Origin: Chthonomonas sp. UBA2785
GTDB taxonomy: Bacteria > Armatimonadota > Fimbriimonadia > Fimbriimonadales > Fimbriimonadaceae
Direction: 5' to 3'
NCBI GenBank assembly: GCA_002352215.1
Contig: DEIB01000034.1
Location: 1-28,412 of the forward strand
DNA: 28,412 nt
The translations under genes were made by a program, and so were the position numbers. Positions 10,992 to 17,128 of this stretch are shown piece by piece. Each line of letters starts with the position of its first letter. Position 1 is the stretch's first letter. The notes under the pieces were generated by a model that was not told where the DNA came from, did no database searches, and saw only the letters and a list, made by a program, of their open reading frames with translations.

Positions 10992-11029
10992 AAAAAACTC
11001 CCGCGCGGGCAAGACACCCGGCGGGAGTT
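10992..11029 (-). terminator. Rho-independent terminator of the prepilin-like gene
   Basis: The 9-bp arms AACTCCCGC (10996-11004) and GCGGGAGTT (11021-11029) form a stem. On the minus strand the stem is followed by a run of T (complement of the A-run 10992-10997). It lies 22 nt beyond the prepilin-like stop. The stem could also slow transcription arriving from the convergent YbjN-like gene, but no T-run follows it on the plus strand. Confidence 0.8.
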
Positions 11030-11050
11030 AGAAGCGAGAAGCAATAGCGC

Positions 11051-11914
11051 TTACGGCTCGATGAACGACGGGGTCCAGCCCTTCACTTGCACCGACGAAC
11101 CACCCTGCGTGGCCGGCGGCCAGTTTAGGAAGCCCGCGCCACTAATGGTCGGGTGGGCTTGGCACTGGTTGGAGGGGTTGCCCCAGGCCGTCTTGCGCCA
11201 CTTCACGTGGCCGTCCAGGTAGGCGATGGTGGTGCCATCGTTGTTGCCGCCCATGGGAGCGCGGCCGTTGCCCGTGCCGATCCATCCGCCGTCGGGGCAG
11301 GTCTGGGTGCGGCTGTAGAGTTCGTCCAGTTCGTCGCCTTCGATTTCGGAGTCCGTGGCTTCCAGGATGAAGAAGGATTCCGAGGGGGCTTCCCAGCTCG
11401 TCATCACCGGGCCTTCGTCCGCAATGTGCTCGTTGTAGGCGTACGTGGCGTAATAGGCGAACGCCGGGCGGCCTTCCGCATCCACCGTGCGGGTGAGGCC
11501 CCACGAGACATCCCAGCCCTGGGCTTCGGCGAAGGTGACGCGCGGGTTGCTGCCGGATTCACTGAGGTACTGGAGCCTCGGCGACGGCGCGTTCTGGCCC
11601 ACAAAGATGCCCTGCTTGCCTGTGATGTGGCTGCCCGGCTTCTGCTTGATGTACGGCGTGAAGTGGAACATCCAGTACCAGCTGCCGTTGCTGATGGTGC
11701 GGCCATTCCAGATGCCACCGTTGGCCGGCAGGGTGTCGTCGTAATCGGCGGCGTACATCATGCCCGCGAGGCCGATCTGCTTGAGGTTGCTGACGTTGCC
11801 CGCCTGCTTGGCCGCTTGCTTGGCCTTGGCAAACACGGGGAAGAGGATGGAGGCCAGGATGGCGATGATCGCAATCACCACCAGGAGTTCGATGAGAGTA
11901 AACGCGCGGCGCAC
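11051..11914 (-). CDS. Prepilin-type N-terminal methylation protein, H-X9-DG family
   Basis: A 287-residue pseudopilin-like protein. The N-terminus is a type IV class III signal: R-R-A / F-T-L-I-E-L-L-V-V-I-A-I-I, with Glu at +5 and Ala, not the usual Gly, before the cleavage site. The helix continues as the F-P-V-F-A-K-A-K-Q-A-A-K-Q segment followed by L-K-Q-I-G-L-A, typical of the large pseudopilin-like families of Armatimonadota. The C-terminal domain ends with the D-G element T-T-I-A-Y-L-D-G-H-V-K-W. Cleaved by a prepilin peptidase and probably surface-exposed; the role of this family is unknown. The start is GTG, the only one that gives a correct signal. Phased TTAAC-type repeats lie upstream (11936-11985), and a terminator follows the gene, so it is a single-gene unit. 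Confidence 0.9.
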   Translation of the reverse strand: MRRAFTLIELLVVIAIIAILASILFPVFAKAKQAAKQAGNVSNLKQIGLAGMMYAADYDDTLPANGGIWNGRTISNGSWYWMFHFTPYIKQKPGSHITGKQGIFVGQNAPSPRLQYLSESGSNPRVTFAEAQGWDVSWGLTRTVDAEGRPAFAYYATYAYNEHIADEGPVMTSWEAPSESFFILEATDSEIEGDELDELYSRTQTCPDGGWIGTGNGRAPMGGNNDGTTIAYLDGHVKWRKTAWGNPSNQCQAHPTISGAGFLNWPPATQGGSSVQVKGWTPSFIEP

Positions 11915-11920
11915 ACGGCT

Positions 11921-11926
11921 AATCTG
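11921..11926 (-). promoter_or_regulatory. Candidate -10 element of the prepilin-like gene
   Basis: CAGATT on the minus strand, 6 nt before the GTG start and 9 nt downstream of the last phased repeat. This matches the usual distance between a Pho box and the -10 element. Confidence 0.4.
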
Positions 11927-11935
11927 AGCGCGGAA

Positions 11936-11985
11936 TGTTAAGAAAACTTCATGGCGAGGTTAAGGCTGTGTTAACTCCGCTTTAA
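11936..11985 (-). promoter_or_regulatory. Candidate Pho box: five direct repeats with an 11-bp period
   Basis: On the minus strand, reading toward the prepilin-like gene, the hexamers TTAAAG (11985-11980), TTAACA (11974-11969), TTAACC (11963-11958), ATGAAG (11952-11947, degenerate) and TTAACA (11941-11936) start exactly 11 bp apart. The sequence and period match the direct-repeat operators of OmpR-family regulators, above all the Pho boxes of cyanobacteria (CTTAACCT-type octamers with 3-bp spacers) and Bacillus (TTAACA). The array sits where a -35 element would be. The regulator is not in the window. Confidence 0.6.
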
Positions 11986-12012
11986 CAACTCAAAACCGGG
12001 AGTAATGCCGGG

Positions 12013-12942
12013 CTAGGCGGACGGGGGCGCTTCGCCGGGCAGGGCAAAGCGGCCGTATTCGTCGTCCGGCTCCACGTGCACCATCACCTTAGCGATGAGG
12101 GGAAGCTCGTCGCGCACCCGCTCGTGCACCGCGTGGGCTAGGTCGTGGCCCTCCCGCACGGTCAGGTCGCCATCCACCAGGATGTCGAGGTCCACAAAGT
12201 AATCGAACCCGTGCCGGCGCACCCAGCAACGGTGGGTGCCCCGCACCCCCGGCACCTGCGCGGCCACCCGGCGCACATCCTCGCCCAGCTCTTGGTAGGG
12301 CACGGCATCAGTGAGGTCTTCCCACGCCGAGCGGAGGAGCAACGTGCCATTGACGGCAATGACCGCCGCCGCCACCAAAGAAGCCCAGTCGTCCGCCGTG
12401 GCGTAGGCCGGCCCGCCGATGAGGGCGATGGAAATGCCCACGAAAGCCGCCGCCGAGGTGAGCGCGTCGCTCTGGTGGTGCCAGGCATCGGCCTTCACGG
12501 ATTGGCTGTCCACGGCTTCGCCCACCCGGTGGGTGCGGCGCGCCAGCAGGAACTTGACCAGCATCACGCCCAGCAGCACGGCCAGGGTGTAGGGCGCGGG
12601 CACGGCGTGGGGGGTGCGGATTTCGTGGATGCTGGTGACGGTGATGCCCACGGCAGCGGCCAGCAAAAGGAGCGAGATGCCCGCGGCGGCCACCGTTTCC
12701 GCGCGGCCCCGGCCGTATGGGTGCTGGCTGGTGGCGGGGCGGCGGGCGACCTTGAGCCCCATGAGTACAAAAAGGCTGCCGAAGACATCAGTGGTGCTCT
12801 CAATCGCGTCGGCGATGAGCGCTTGCGAGTGCCCCAGCACCCCGGCCACCCCCTTGATGAGGGCCAGGGTGCCGTTGGTGAGGATGCCCAGCCACGTGGC
12901 CTGCCGGGCTTGCTCCAGGCGCTGGCTCCGGTCTCGCTGCAT
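12013..12942 (-). CDS. Cation diffusion facilitator family metal transporter
   Basis: A 309-residue CDF exporter with six predicted TM segments (about 15-205) and a cytoplasmic C-terminal ferredoxin-like domain. Family marks are A-L-I-A-D-A-I-E-S-T-T-D in TM2, the H-P-Y-G-R-G-R-A-E-T loop and D-A-W-H-H-Q-S-D in TM5. CDF proteins exchange divalent metal ions for protons. The TM5 pair is the normal H-x3-D, but the first TM2 ligand position, usually His or Asp, is Glu (E-S-T-T-D), which makes the substrate metal hard to guess. The ATG at 12942 has TAACAT 7 nt upstream. It lies 23 nt downstream of the ATP-grasp gene on the same strand. Confidence 0.9.
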   Translation of the reverse strand: MQRDRSQRLEQARQATWLGILTNGTLALIKGVAGVLGHSQALIADAIESTTDVFGSLFVLMGLKVARRPATSQHPYGRGRAETVAAAGISLLLLAAAVGITVTSIHEIRTPHAVPAPYTLAVLLGVMLVKFLLARRTHRVGEAVDSQSVKADAWHHQSDALTSAAAFVGISIALIGGPAYATADDWASLVAAAVIAVNGTLLLRSAWEDLTDAVPYQELGEDVRRVAAQVPGVRGTHRCWVRRHGFDYFVDLDILVDGDLTVREGHDLAHAVHERVRDELPLIAKVMVHVEPDDEYGRFALPGEAPPSA

Positions 12943-12949
12943 CGGCTTG

Positions 12950-12955
12950 ATGTTA
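12950..12955 (-). promoter_or_regulatory. Candidate -10 element of the CDF transporter gene
   Basis: TAACAT on the minus strand, 7 nt before the ATG and inside the 23-nt gap that follows the ATP-grasp gene. It would give a leaderless mRNA. Confidence 0.45.
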
Positions 12956-12965
12956 CTTCGCGAGG

Positions 12966-13796
12966 CTAATCAGCGATGAGTTCGATGAAGCGTGCGGCGG
13001 CGGGGGGATGCTTGAAGAAAAACAGCGAGGGCTCGATGAGTTCCAGCTCGCTGATGCACCACTGGCCCTGCGCGTCCTCCATCAGGTCCAGGCGGGCGTA
13101 GAGCGGGGTCTGCGGGAGGGTGGCGAGCACGCGCTGCCACAGCTCGGCTTCGGCGGGGGTGGGGGTGTCGGGGCCGGACACGGATTCGTCGTCTTCGTCG
13201 AACCGGGGCATCTTGATGACGACGTGGCTGGGTTCGCCGCCCAGGCAGACGATGGACCGCTCGCCGACCGTGCGCACGCTGGGGAAGAACGGCTGTACCA
13301 TCAGCGGGCGCTGGGCCAGGATTTCGTTGGCGAATGCTTGGGCTTCTTGGGCTTGGTCTTGGGAGAAAAGGCGGGTGAGCTCGCTGCCGGCGGAGATGGC
13401 GGGCTTGAGCACAAACTGCGGCCAGCCCTGCGTGAGGTCGGGGAGGTGGAGGGTGGCGCCGCGCTCCGCCCAGCGGGTGGGGACCACGGGCAGGCCGTGC
13501 CGCTCAAGGTCTTGCAGGTAGCGCTTGTCGAGGTTATTGGCCACCATGTCGGCGGGGTTCTGCAGGGTGCCGAGCGGGGCGATGCGAGCCAGCCAGGCGC
13601 GGAATTCGTCCACCCGCCCGGGGTAATCCCAGCAGGAGCGGAGGATGATGCGGTCGTAGTCGGCCCAGGGGATGGTGGGGTCATCCCAGGCGGCCATGGT
13701 GGCGTTGTGGCCCGCGTCCTGGGCGGCCGCGAGGAAGATGGGCTCGTCGTGGTCGGGTTCGGGGAGCGACAGGCAGGTGACGAAGGCGATCCGCAC
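12966..13796 (-). CDS. ATP-grasp domain protein (RimK/DcsG-like)
   Basis: A 276-residue enzyme of the ATP-grasp class, which forms amide or similar bonds through an acyl-phosphate. The N-terminal region has the sugar-nucleotide-like R-S-C-W-D-Y-P pattern seen in stand-alone ATP-grasp proteins related to DcsG. The ATP-grasp part has V-L-K-P-A-I-S-A-G-S (about 134-143), M-V-Q-P-F-F-P-S-V, G-E-R-S-I-V, and the metal-binding end Y-A-R-L-D-L with I-S-E-L-E-L-I-E-P-S-L-F-F. Substrates are unknown; proteins of this kind often sit alone, as here. The start is GTG at 13796. An upstream ATG at 13801-13803 is out of frame. TAGCAT 5 nt upstream suggests a leaderless transcript. Confidence 0.82.
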   Translation of the reverse strand: MRIAFVTCLSLPEPDHDEPIFLAAAQDAGHNATMAAWDDPTIPWADYDRIILRSCWDYPGRVDEFRAWLARIAPLGTLQNPADMVANNLDKRYLQDLERHGLPVVPTRWAERGATLHLPDLTQGWPQFVLKPAISAGSELTRLFSQDQAQEAQAFANEILAQRPLMVQPFFPSVRTVGERSIVCLGGEPSHVVIKMPRFDEDDESVSGPDTPTPAEAELWQRVLATLPQTPLYARLDLMEDAQGQWCISELELIEPSLFFFKHPPAAARFIELIAD

Positions 13797-13801
13797 GGTT
13801 C

Positions 13802-13807
13802 ATGCTA
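13802..13807 (-). promoter_or_regulatory. Candidate -10 element of the ATP-grasp gene
   Basis: TAGCAT on the minus strand ends 5 nt before the GTG start codon. Confidence 0.4.
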
Positions 13808-13882
13808 GCGCATGGGAGTTCCGGGAGGTCGCTCTGAGGCCCATGTGTTTGAACTCAAGGGCTTCACGGTTGGGCTTCGGAA

Positions 13883-14224
13883 CTATCCCCAGGGAAAATC
13901 GAGGTTCGATCTGAATCCGAATATGAATGTCCAGTAGCCCAGCAATATCAAGATGTTAAGAGCATATAGTATGTAAAAGCCTCTCCGAAATCCTATCGGT
14001 TGCTGGTCAATGGCTTGCCTCTTCAATAGACCCAAAACGATAACGGCAAGATTGCCCAATTGCGCGGCATACCACATGACGACACCAGGGACCGCCCACG
14101 AATCTTTCCCTAAGGAGCCTAGCATCACAAAAATGGAAGCGCCGTAGAGAATCACGGGTGCAGTGGCTCCCCGCAGGATCAGACGCTGCCGATCATCGGC
14201 AAGAGTCAATTCATTGTATGCCAT
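13883..14224 (-). CDS. Small four-TM membrane protein (paralogue of 15455-15796)
   Basis: A 113-residue protein with about four hydrophobic helices (about 20-38, 46-65, 84-103 and a weaker overlapping one) and no known domain. It has the same length as the protein at 15455-15796 and aligns over its whole length: R-Q-R-L-I-L-R-G-A-T-A-P against M-R-R-L-I-L-W-G-M-A-S-P, and a matching last helix (L-N-I-L-I-L-L-G-Y against L-N-S-L-L-I-L-Y-Y). The ATG has AGGAA 6 to 7 nt upstream, and a TATAGG hexamer overlaps it. It is the last gene of the minus-strand run that starts at 17035, in DNA clearly AT-richer than its flanks. An immunity role is inferred from context only. Confidence 0.7.
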   Translation of the reverse strand: MAYNELTLADDRQRLILRGATAPVILYGASIFVMLGSLGKDSWAVPGVVMWYAAQLGNLAVIVLGLLKRQAIDQQPIGFRRGFYILYALNILILLGYWTFIFGFRSNLDFPWG

Positions 14225-14258
14225 TTATTTCCTATAATTGATTGGATCGCAAATGCTA

Positions 14259-14651
14259 TTATAATGCAATATAGTTTATCATTTTCAACGCAATTATAGC
14301 GCTTGAAAGGTCAATAATGAGCTTGGCCATCATGAACAGAAGGTATGTGTTCACAAGAAAAACAAAATAGAGCAATATCCTGATGGGCAATTTGAGGGTC
14401 TTCAGGCGTTTGAATATGAAGATCGAATAGACAACGCAAGCTGCAGTAATGGGGTAGGCGAAGGGAAGTATGAGAAGCGTGAATCCAAGCTGTAGCTCTT
14501 CGTCATCATGGTCCGAGACGAGCTTGAGCCACAATGAACTCAGTGCAATTGGAAGGGCCAGTAAGTAGATGCGCGAATTCGGCCTCCAGGATACCTGGGA
14601 ATCTTTAACATCCACAATCTCGACCTTATCTTCGCTGCTCATTGTGCTCAT
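14259..14651 (-). CDS. Small three-TM membrane protein, unknown
   Basis: A 130-residue protein: a charged N-terminus with S-S-E-D-K-V-E-I-V-D-V-K-D, then hydrophobic segments at about 28-46, 56-80 and 90-117. No family is recognised. Two in-frame ATGs are possible (14651 and 14642); the first lies 1 nt beyond the stop of the preceding gene, which suggests coupling. Base composition is low in GC (many ATA, TTT and AAT codons), unlike the flanking housekeeping genes, so recent transfer is likely. It belongs to the run of small envelope proteins and could be an immunity protein, but there is no direct evidence. Confidence 0.65.
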   Translation of the reverse strand: MSTMSSEDKVEIVDVKDSQVSWRPNSRIYLLALPIALSSLWLKLVSDHDDEELQLGFTLLILPFAYPITAACVVYSIFIFKRLKTLKLPIRILLYFVFLVNTYLLFMMAKLIIDLSSAIIALKMINYIAL

Positions 14652-14652
14652 C

Positions 14653-15045
14653 TCACAATAGACTCATCGTCCTATCGCGGCAGTCATAAAACAAATACTG
14701 CTCGCCGCTGACTTCGACGATCTGTTCAATCTTGCCTGTAGGGCAGTGAATTGTGAGCCGCTGCCGCCCCTCGGGGATAAGGAGGTAGTACCCGAAAACC
14801 ACTCGCGCTCGCTTCCCGTTGACGAGGTAAGGCGTCCGCGACGACGCGGAGGATGTCAGCTCAATTGAATGGTGGCGCTCCAGGGTCTGGCATCCTTCGA
14901 GCAGATAGATGGATGCCGCAAGGGGAACACAGAGGGCAGCCAGTCTCAATGTCGTCCGGCGATACAACCCCTGACGGCCAGGCGTGGAGGGCTCACGCTC
15001 TGATCTGGTCGCCGTCGTGTCTTCATCAAGTTCATCCGCCGGCAT
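14653..15045 (-). CDS. Small membrane-anchored or lipoprotein-like protein, unknown
   Basis: A 130-residue protein with a polar, charged N-terminus (1-30), one hydrophobic helix (about 31-48) ending in Y-L-L-E-G-C, and a beta-rich exported domain including R-A-R-V-V-F-G-Y-Y-L-L-I-P and a final pair of Cys (I-H-C-P, Y-D-C-R). The frame is open back to 15357, but that part is antisense-like and overlaps the preceding gene; the ATG at 15045 gives a 14-nt overlap with that gene's end. L-E-G-C could be a lipobox, although the long N-terminus is unusual for a lipoprotein. Function unknown. It lies inside the run of small envelope-protein genes. Confidence 0.6.
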   Translation of the reverse strand: MPADELDEDTTATRSEREPSTPGRQGLYRRTTLRLAALCVPLAASIYLLEGCQTLERHHSIELTSSASSRTPYLVNGKRARVVFGYYLLIPEGRQRLTIHCPTGKIEQIVEVSGEQYLFYDCRDRTMSLL

Positions 15046-15412
15046 ATTGAATCCAAAAGCACTCATTCGTGTCGTCGAAGTAGATGTATGCGATGCCGTA
15101 TCGGAGAGGGTAGACGGAGGCTTGGCTGAAGCTCTTGATCTTGGGTCGTCCATAGCCCGCCAGGGGGTAGCGGGGGTCGTTCTTGGCCAGAACTTCCATC
15201 GGCTCGCCAAGCACGGCTTCGACCTGTTCGCGGCTTCGTCCTTGGAGCTGGTAAATCGAATCCATCTGATTGCGATCCGTGAACTGGGTGACATAGATCG
15301 CTTTCGACAAATCATAAAGTGCGAAAGCAAGGGTGAAGAGGACCAGGGTTTGGACAAGTGGGCGCCAAGCCAGTGGCTTCCGAGCTAAATGGCTTTCGTC
15401 TCTTCTTCTCAT
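15032..15412 (-). CDS. Membrane-anchored protein with BamE/SmpA-like domain
   Basis: A 126-residue protein: short positively charged N-terminus, one TM helix (about 19-38), then an exported domain with L-Q-G-R-S-R-E-Q-V-E-A-V-L-G-E-P, which follows the G-x-[ST]-x3-V-x3-[LC]-G-x-P pattern of the BamE/SmpA/OmlA fold, and a later strand Y-I-Y-F-D-D. BamE proper is an outer-membrane assembly lipoprotein; this inner-membrane anchored form is probably something else. It lacks the Cys pair of the related proteins at 15969, 21571 and 22274. The ATG at 15412 has no clear ribosome binding site. Confidence 0.6.
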   Translation of the reverse strand: MRRRDESHLARKPLAWRPLVQTLVLFTLAFALYDLSKAIYVTQFTDRNQMDSIYQLQGRSREQVEAVLGEPMEVLAKNDPRYPLAGYGRPKIKSFSQASVYPLRYGIAYIYFDDTNECFWIQYAGG

Positions 15413-15454
15413 TGAACTAGGCGTCAGGGTTTCCCTTGCGCATCTGAATTCGAG

Positions 15455-15796
15455 TTAGTCATTACGAATCATAAATCCCGCCATGGCCGTACTTGCAATG
15501 TAATACAAAATCAGCAGCGAATTCAGAATGAGCATGACTCGATACAGATTCAAAAAATCTGACGGCTCCTTTTTGACTTCAGAAAACTCCTTGATTCCCC
15601 AAAGGACGACAAGGGCGCTACCAAAGAGAGCAAAGCAACTGAGAGCCATCGACACGATGTTAACTTCGTTTTGTGCGATCGCGGCGACAAGGCCAACGCC
15701 CACTACCGAAAGTAATGGACTGGCCATCCCCCAGAGAATTAGCCGCCGCATCTCGGGCCGTAAGTGTGTCTCGCCCTTGGCTTTCAGGTAGTCCAT
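15455..15796 (-). CDS. Small four-TM membrane protein (paralogue of 13883-14224)
   Basis: A 113-residue protein with hydrophobic helices at about 25-42, 46-67, 82-100 and 100-110. It aligns end to end with the equally long product of 13883-14224, so the two are diverged duplicates 1.2 kb apart in the same orientation. The frame is open to 16138, but the extra part shows no coding character; the ATG at 15796 has CGAGG immediately upstream and gives the same length as its paralogue. The 172 nt between this gene and the next upstream one (15797-15968) hold nothing I recognise. An immunity role is inferred from the neighbourhood. Confidence 0.65.
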   Translation of the reverse strand: MDYLKAKGETHLRPEMRRLILWGMASPLLSVVGVGLVAAIAQNEVNIVSMALSCFALFGSALVVLWGIKEFSEVKKEPSDFLNLYRVMLILNSLLILYYIASTAMAGFMIRND

Positions 15797-15968
15797 CCTC
15801 GTAGCGTCCCTAAGCAGCCTCAACAAAATCCGGGCGCATCGAAGTTCCATCGCTGATGCCAGATCGCACGCCGCTGGGCCGCGGCCCCTCGTTTGAACTG
15901 ACCACGCGATCCGGCATACATCGGCGGACCCGGCACCCTCGTTCTCACTTTGGTCGGATGGAAGTGCC

Positions 15969-16313
15969 TCAGGGCCGCACGTTATTGATGTCCTTGACTT
16001 CGCCACGAAGGTTGTGGCTGATGCCCGCGTTGTCAATGTAGTTGTAGTGGATGAGCTTGTCATTCTCAAAGAACACATGCAGGGCCTCGGTTTTCCCGGT
16101 GAGCATTCCCGGCATGTAGTTGTGAATCGAAACTCCATCGGGACGCGCCTTTCCCATAGTCGGCTTGCCGCACAAAGAGAACACCTTCGCTTCGCTCATG
16201 CCGGCTTGAAGCGACTTGTGGCACGTGGCCAGGCTCGGCTTGGGAGCGCAACCAAAGGTGGCGATCAAAAAGGCACCGCCTAGGGCAACTGCACCGAGTT
16301 GTGAGAGTGACAC
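15969..16313 (-). CDS. Probable lipoprotein of the C-x16-CGKP (BamE-like) family
   Basis: A 114-residue protein. I choose the GTG at 16313 because a strong -10 hexamer TATACT ends 6 nt before it, and because it gives a standard lipoprotein signal (hydrophobic about 6-19, ending T-F-G-C with Cys22). Longer in-frame starts, TTG at 16403 or 16463, would overlap the next gene. The exported domain has C-H-K-S-L-Q-A-G-M-S and S-L-C-G-K-P, with exactly 16 residues between the two Cys. The same signature and spacing occur in the proteins at 21571-21873 and 22274-22588 of the Rhs array. The pattern resembles the BamE/SmpA fold, with a likely disulphide. Probable immunity-type protein facing the periplasm; inferred. 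Confidence 0.65.
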   Translation of the reverse strand: MSLSQLGAVALGGAFLIATFGCAPKPSLATCHKSLQAGMSEAKVFSLCGKPTMGKARPDGVSIHNYMPGMLTGKTEALHVFFENDKLIHYNYIDNAGISHNLRGEVKDINNVRP

Positions 16314-16319
16314 AAAGAC

Positions 16320-16325
16320 AGTATA
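16320..16325 (-). promoter_or_regulatory. Candidate -10 element inside the small-gene run
   Basis: TATACT on the minus strand, 6 nt before the GTG at 16313. It is the closest match to the -10 consensus TATAAT in this block. Confidence 0.5.
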
Positions 16326-16365
16326 CAGGACCAAATCCGGGTATGTGCGAAAGCGAACCAGAAAC

Positions 16366-16617
16366 TTATTCTTTGTCTTTGCCGTCAGACTCTGGCGAGC
16401 CAAGCTTGAAGATTTCCTTTCGATACAAGTAAACGCTTGCTGGCCCGAACAAAACGCAGCCAAGAAAAGATGACGTCTGCGCCGGTTCTAAGATTGAAGA
16501 ATACTGTCCCACCCATCGTCCGGCAAATGAAAGGCTAAAGCAAATTGCGAAGACAAGGAGGCTAAGTCCCAGCAATACAAGCGACGTGAGTCTGATCCAT
16601 CGGCGTTGCAATGTCAT
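16366..16617 (-). CDS. Small two-TM membrane protein, unknown
   Basis: An 83-residue protein with two hydrophobic helices (about 10-32 and 46-65) and a charged, Lys/Glu/Asp-rich C-terminal tail. No family is recognised. The ATG at 16617 lies 1 nt beyond the stop of the upstream gene, so the two are almost certainly translated from one mRNA. A longer frame to 16665 would overlap that gene. It belongs to the AT-richer block of small envelope proteins. Confidence 0.6.
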   Translation of the reverse strand: MTLQRRWIRLTSLVLLGLSLLVFAICFSLSFAGRWVGQYSSILEPAQTSSFLGCVLFGPASVYLYRKEIFKLGSPESDGKDKE

Positions 16618-16618
16618 G

Positions 16619-17035
16619 CTACTCCCGTGATCGCTCGCGTCGCACAGCGAAGAGCGCCACGCCAATGCACGCGAGCAGCCAGTAGTTGCCGGTGAACAAG
16701 CGTCCTTCCCAAATCAGGTCCACGGCTTTTCCGAGTAGAAGCAGACCAATGATGAGCCCGTTCATCCGAATCTCAACGGCCGGTTCAAGTTGAGAGCCCC
16801 ATGCGTAACCAATGGCGCCCCACCACGCCATCATCACGATGAGCGAGAACAGGAGGGAATCTCCGTAATACACTAAGGTGGTGTTGTTGCCGATCGGGGA
16901 GTAACTATGGCCCTCAGTCGTGGTGGAGCCCATCGCCATCTGCAGCATGCTGTGGCCCGGCATGGTCGAAAGGAAACCGCCAGCCGTCAGCACCCGGCTG
17001 AGGACTTGAAAGCGACGGAGAGTTCGGGAGTGCAT
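16619..17035 (-). CDS. Small multi-TM membrane protein, unknown
   Basis: A 138-residue protein: one weak hydrophobic segment near the N-terminus (about 13-30), a polar Ser/Thr/Asn-rich loop (35-52), then helices at about 60-80, 92-108 and 117-131 and a short Arg-rich end. No family is recognised. The ATG at 17035 has an excellent ribosome binding site (AAGGAAGG, 6 nt upstream), and TAGAAT at 17058-17063 is a likely -10. This is probably the first gene of the minus-strand run to 13883. It diverges from the DUF2207 gene across 93 nt containing a phased TCCAAG repeat. Confidence 0.65.
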   Translation of the reverse strand: MHSRTLRRFQVLSRVLTAGGFLSTMPGHSMLQMAMGSTTTEGHSYSPIGNNTTLVYYGDSLLFSLIVMMAWWGAIGYAWGSQLEPAVEIRMNGLIIGLLLLGKAVDLIWEGRLFTGNYWLLACIGVALFAVRRERSRE

Positions 17036-17057
17036 ACGCGCCTTCCTTACAAAGATT

Positions 17058-17063
17058 CTATTC
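17058..17063 (-). promoter_or_regulatory. Candidate -10 element for the 17035-13883 gene run
   Basis: TAGAAT on the minus strand, 22 nt before the ATG at 17035, leaving room for a leader with the AAGGAAGG ribosome binding site. This gene therefore looks leadered, unlike many others here. Confidence 0.45.
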
Positions 17064-17086
17064 CAAGTGTCTCCAAGTTGTCCAAA
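17062..17086. repeat. Three short direct repeats, 9-10 bp period
   Basis: TCCAAG (17062-17067), TCCAAG (17072-17077) and TCCAAA (17081-17086) lie in the divergent promoter region between the small-gene run and DUF2207. On the minus strand they read TTTGGA/CTTGGA, directly upstream of and touching the TAGAAT hexamer. Possible operator; short enough to be chance. Confidence 0.35.
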
Positions 17087-17128
17087 GCGGCCCGCATCCC
17101 ACTCCGCCACCCCACCGTCTCCATAAGT

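Noticed and set aside
16870..16885. 16-nt exact match to Rhs copy A (22140-22155), in the same frame (N-T-T-L-V)
   Set aside because: It is isolated, with no homology on either side, and lies inside an otherwise normal membrane-protein gene; probably chance, though another scrap of Rhs cannot be excluded.
17062..17086. CRISPR-like array
   Set aside because: The only short regular repeats in the window are three hexamers; no repeat-spacer unit of CRISPR size was seen anywhere.
16907..17128. Upstream extension of the DUF2207 frame
   Set aside because: It overlaps the 5' end of the divergent 17035 gene and would bury the signal peptide; the GTG at 17129 gives a normal signal.
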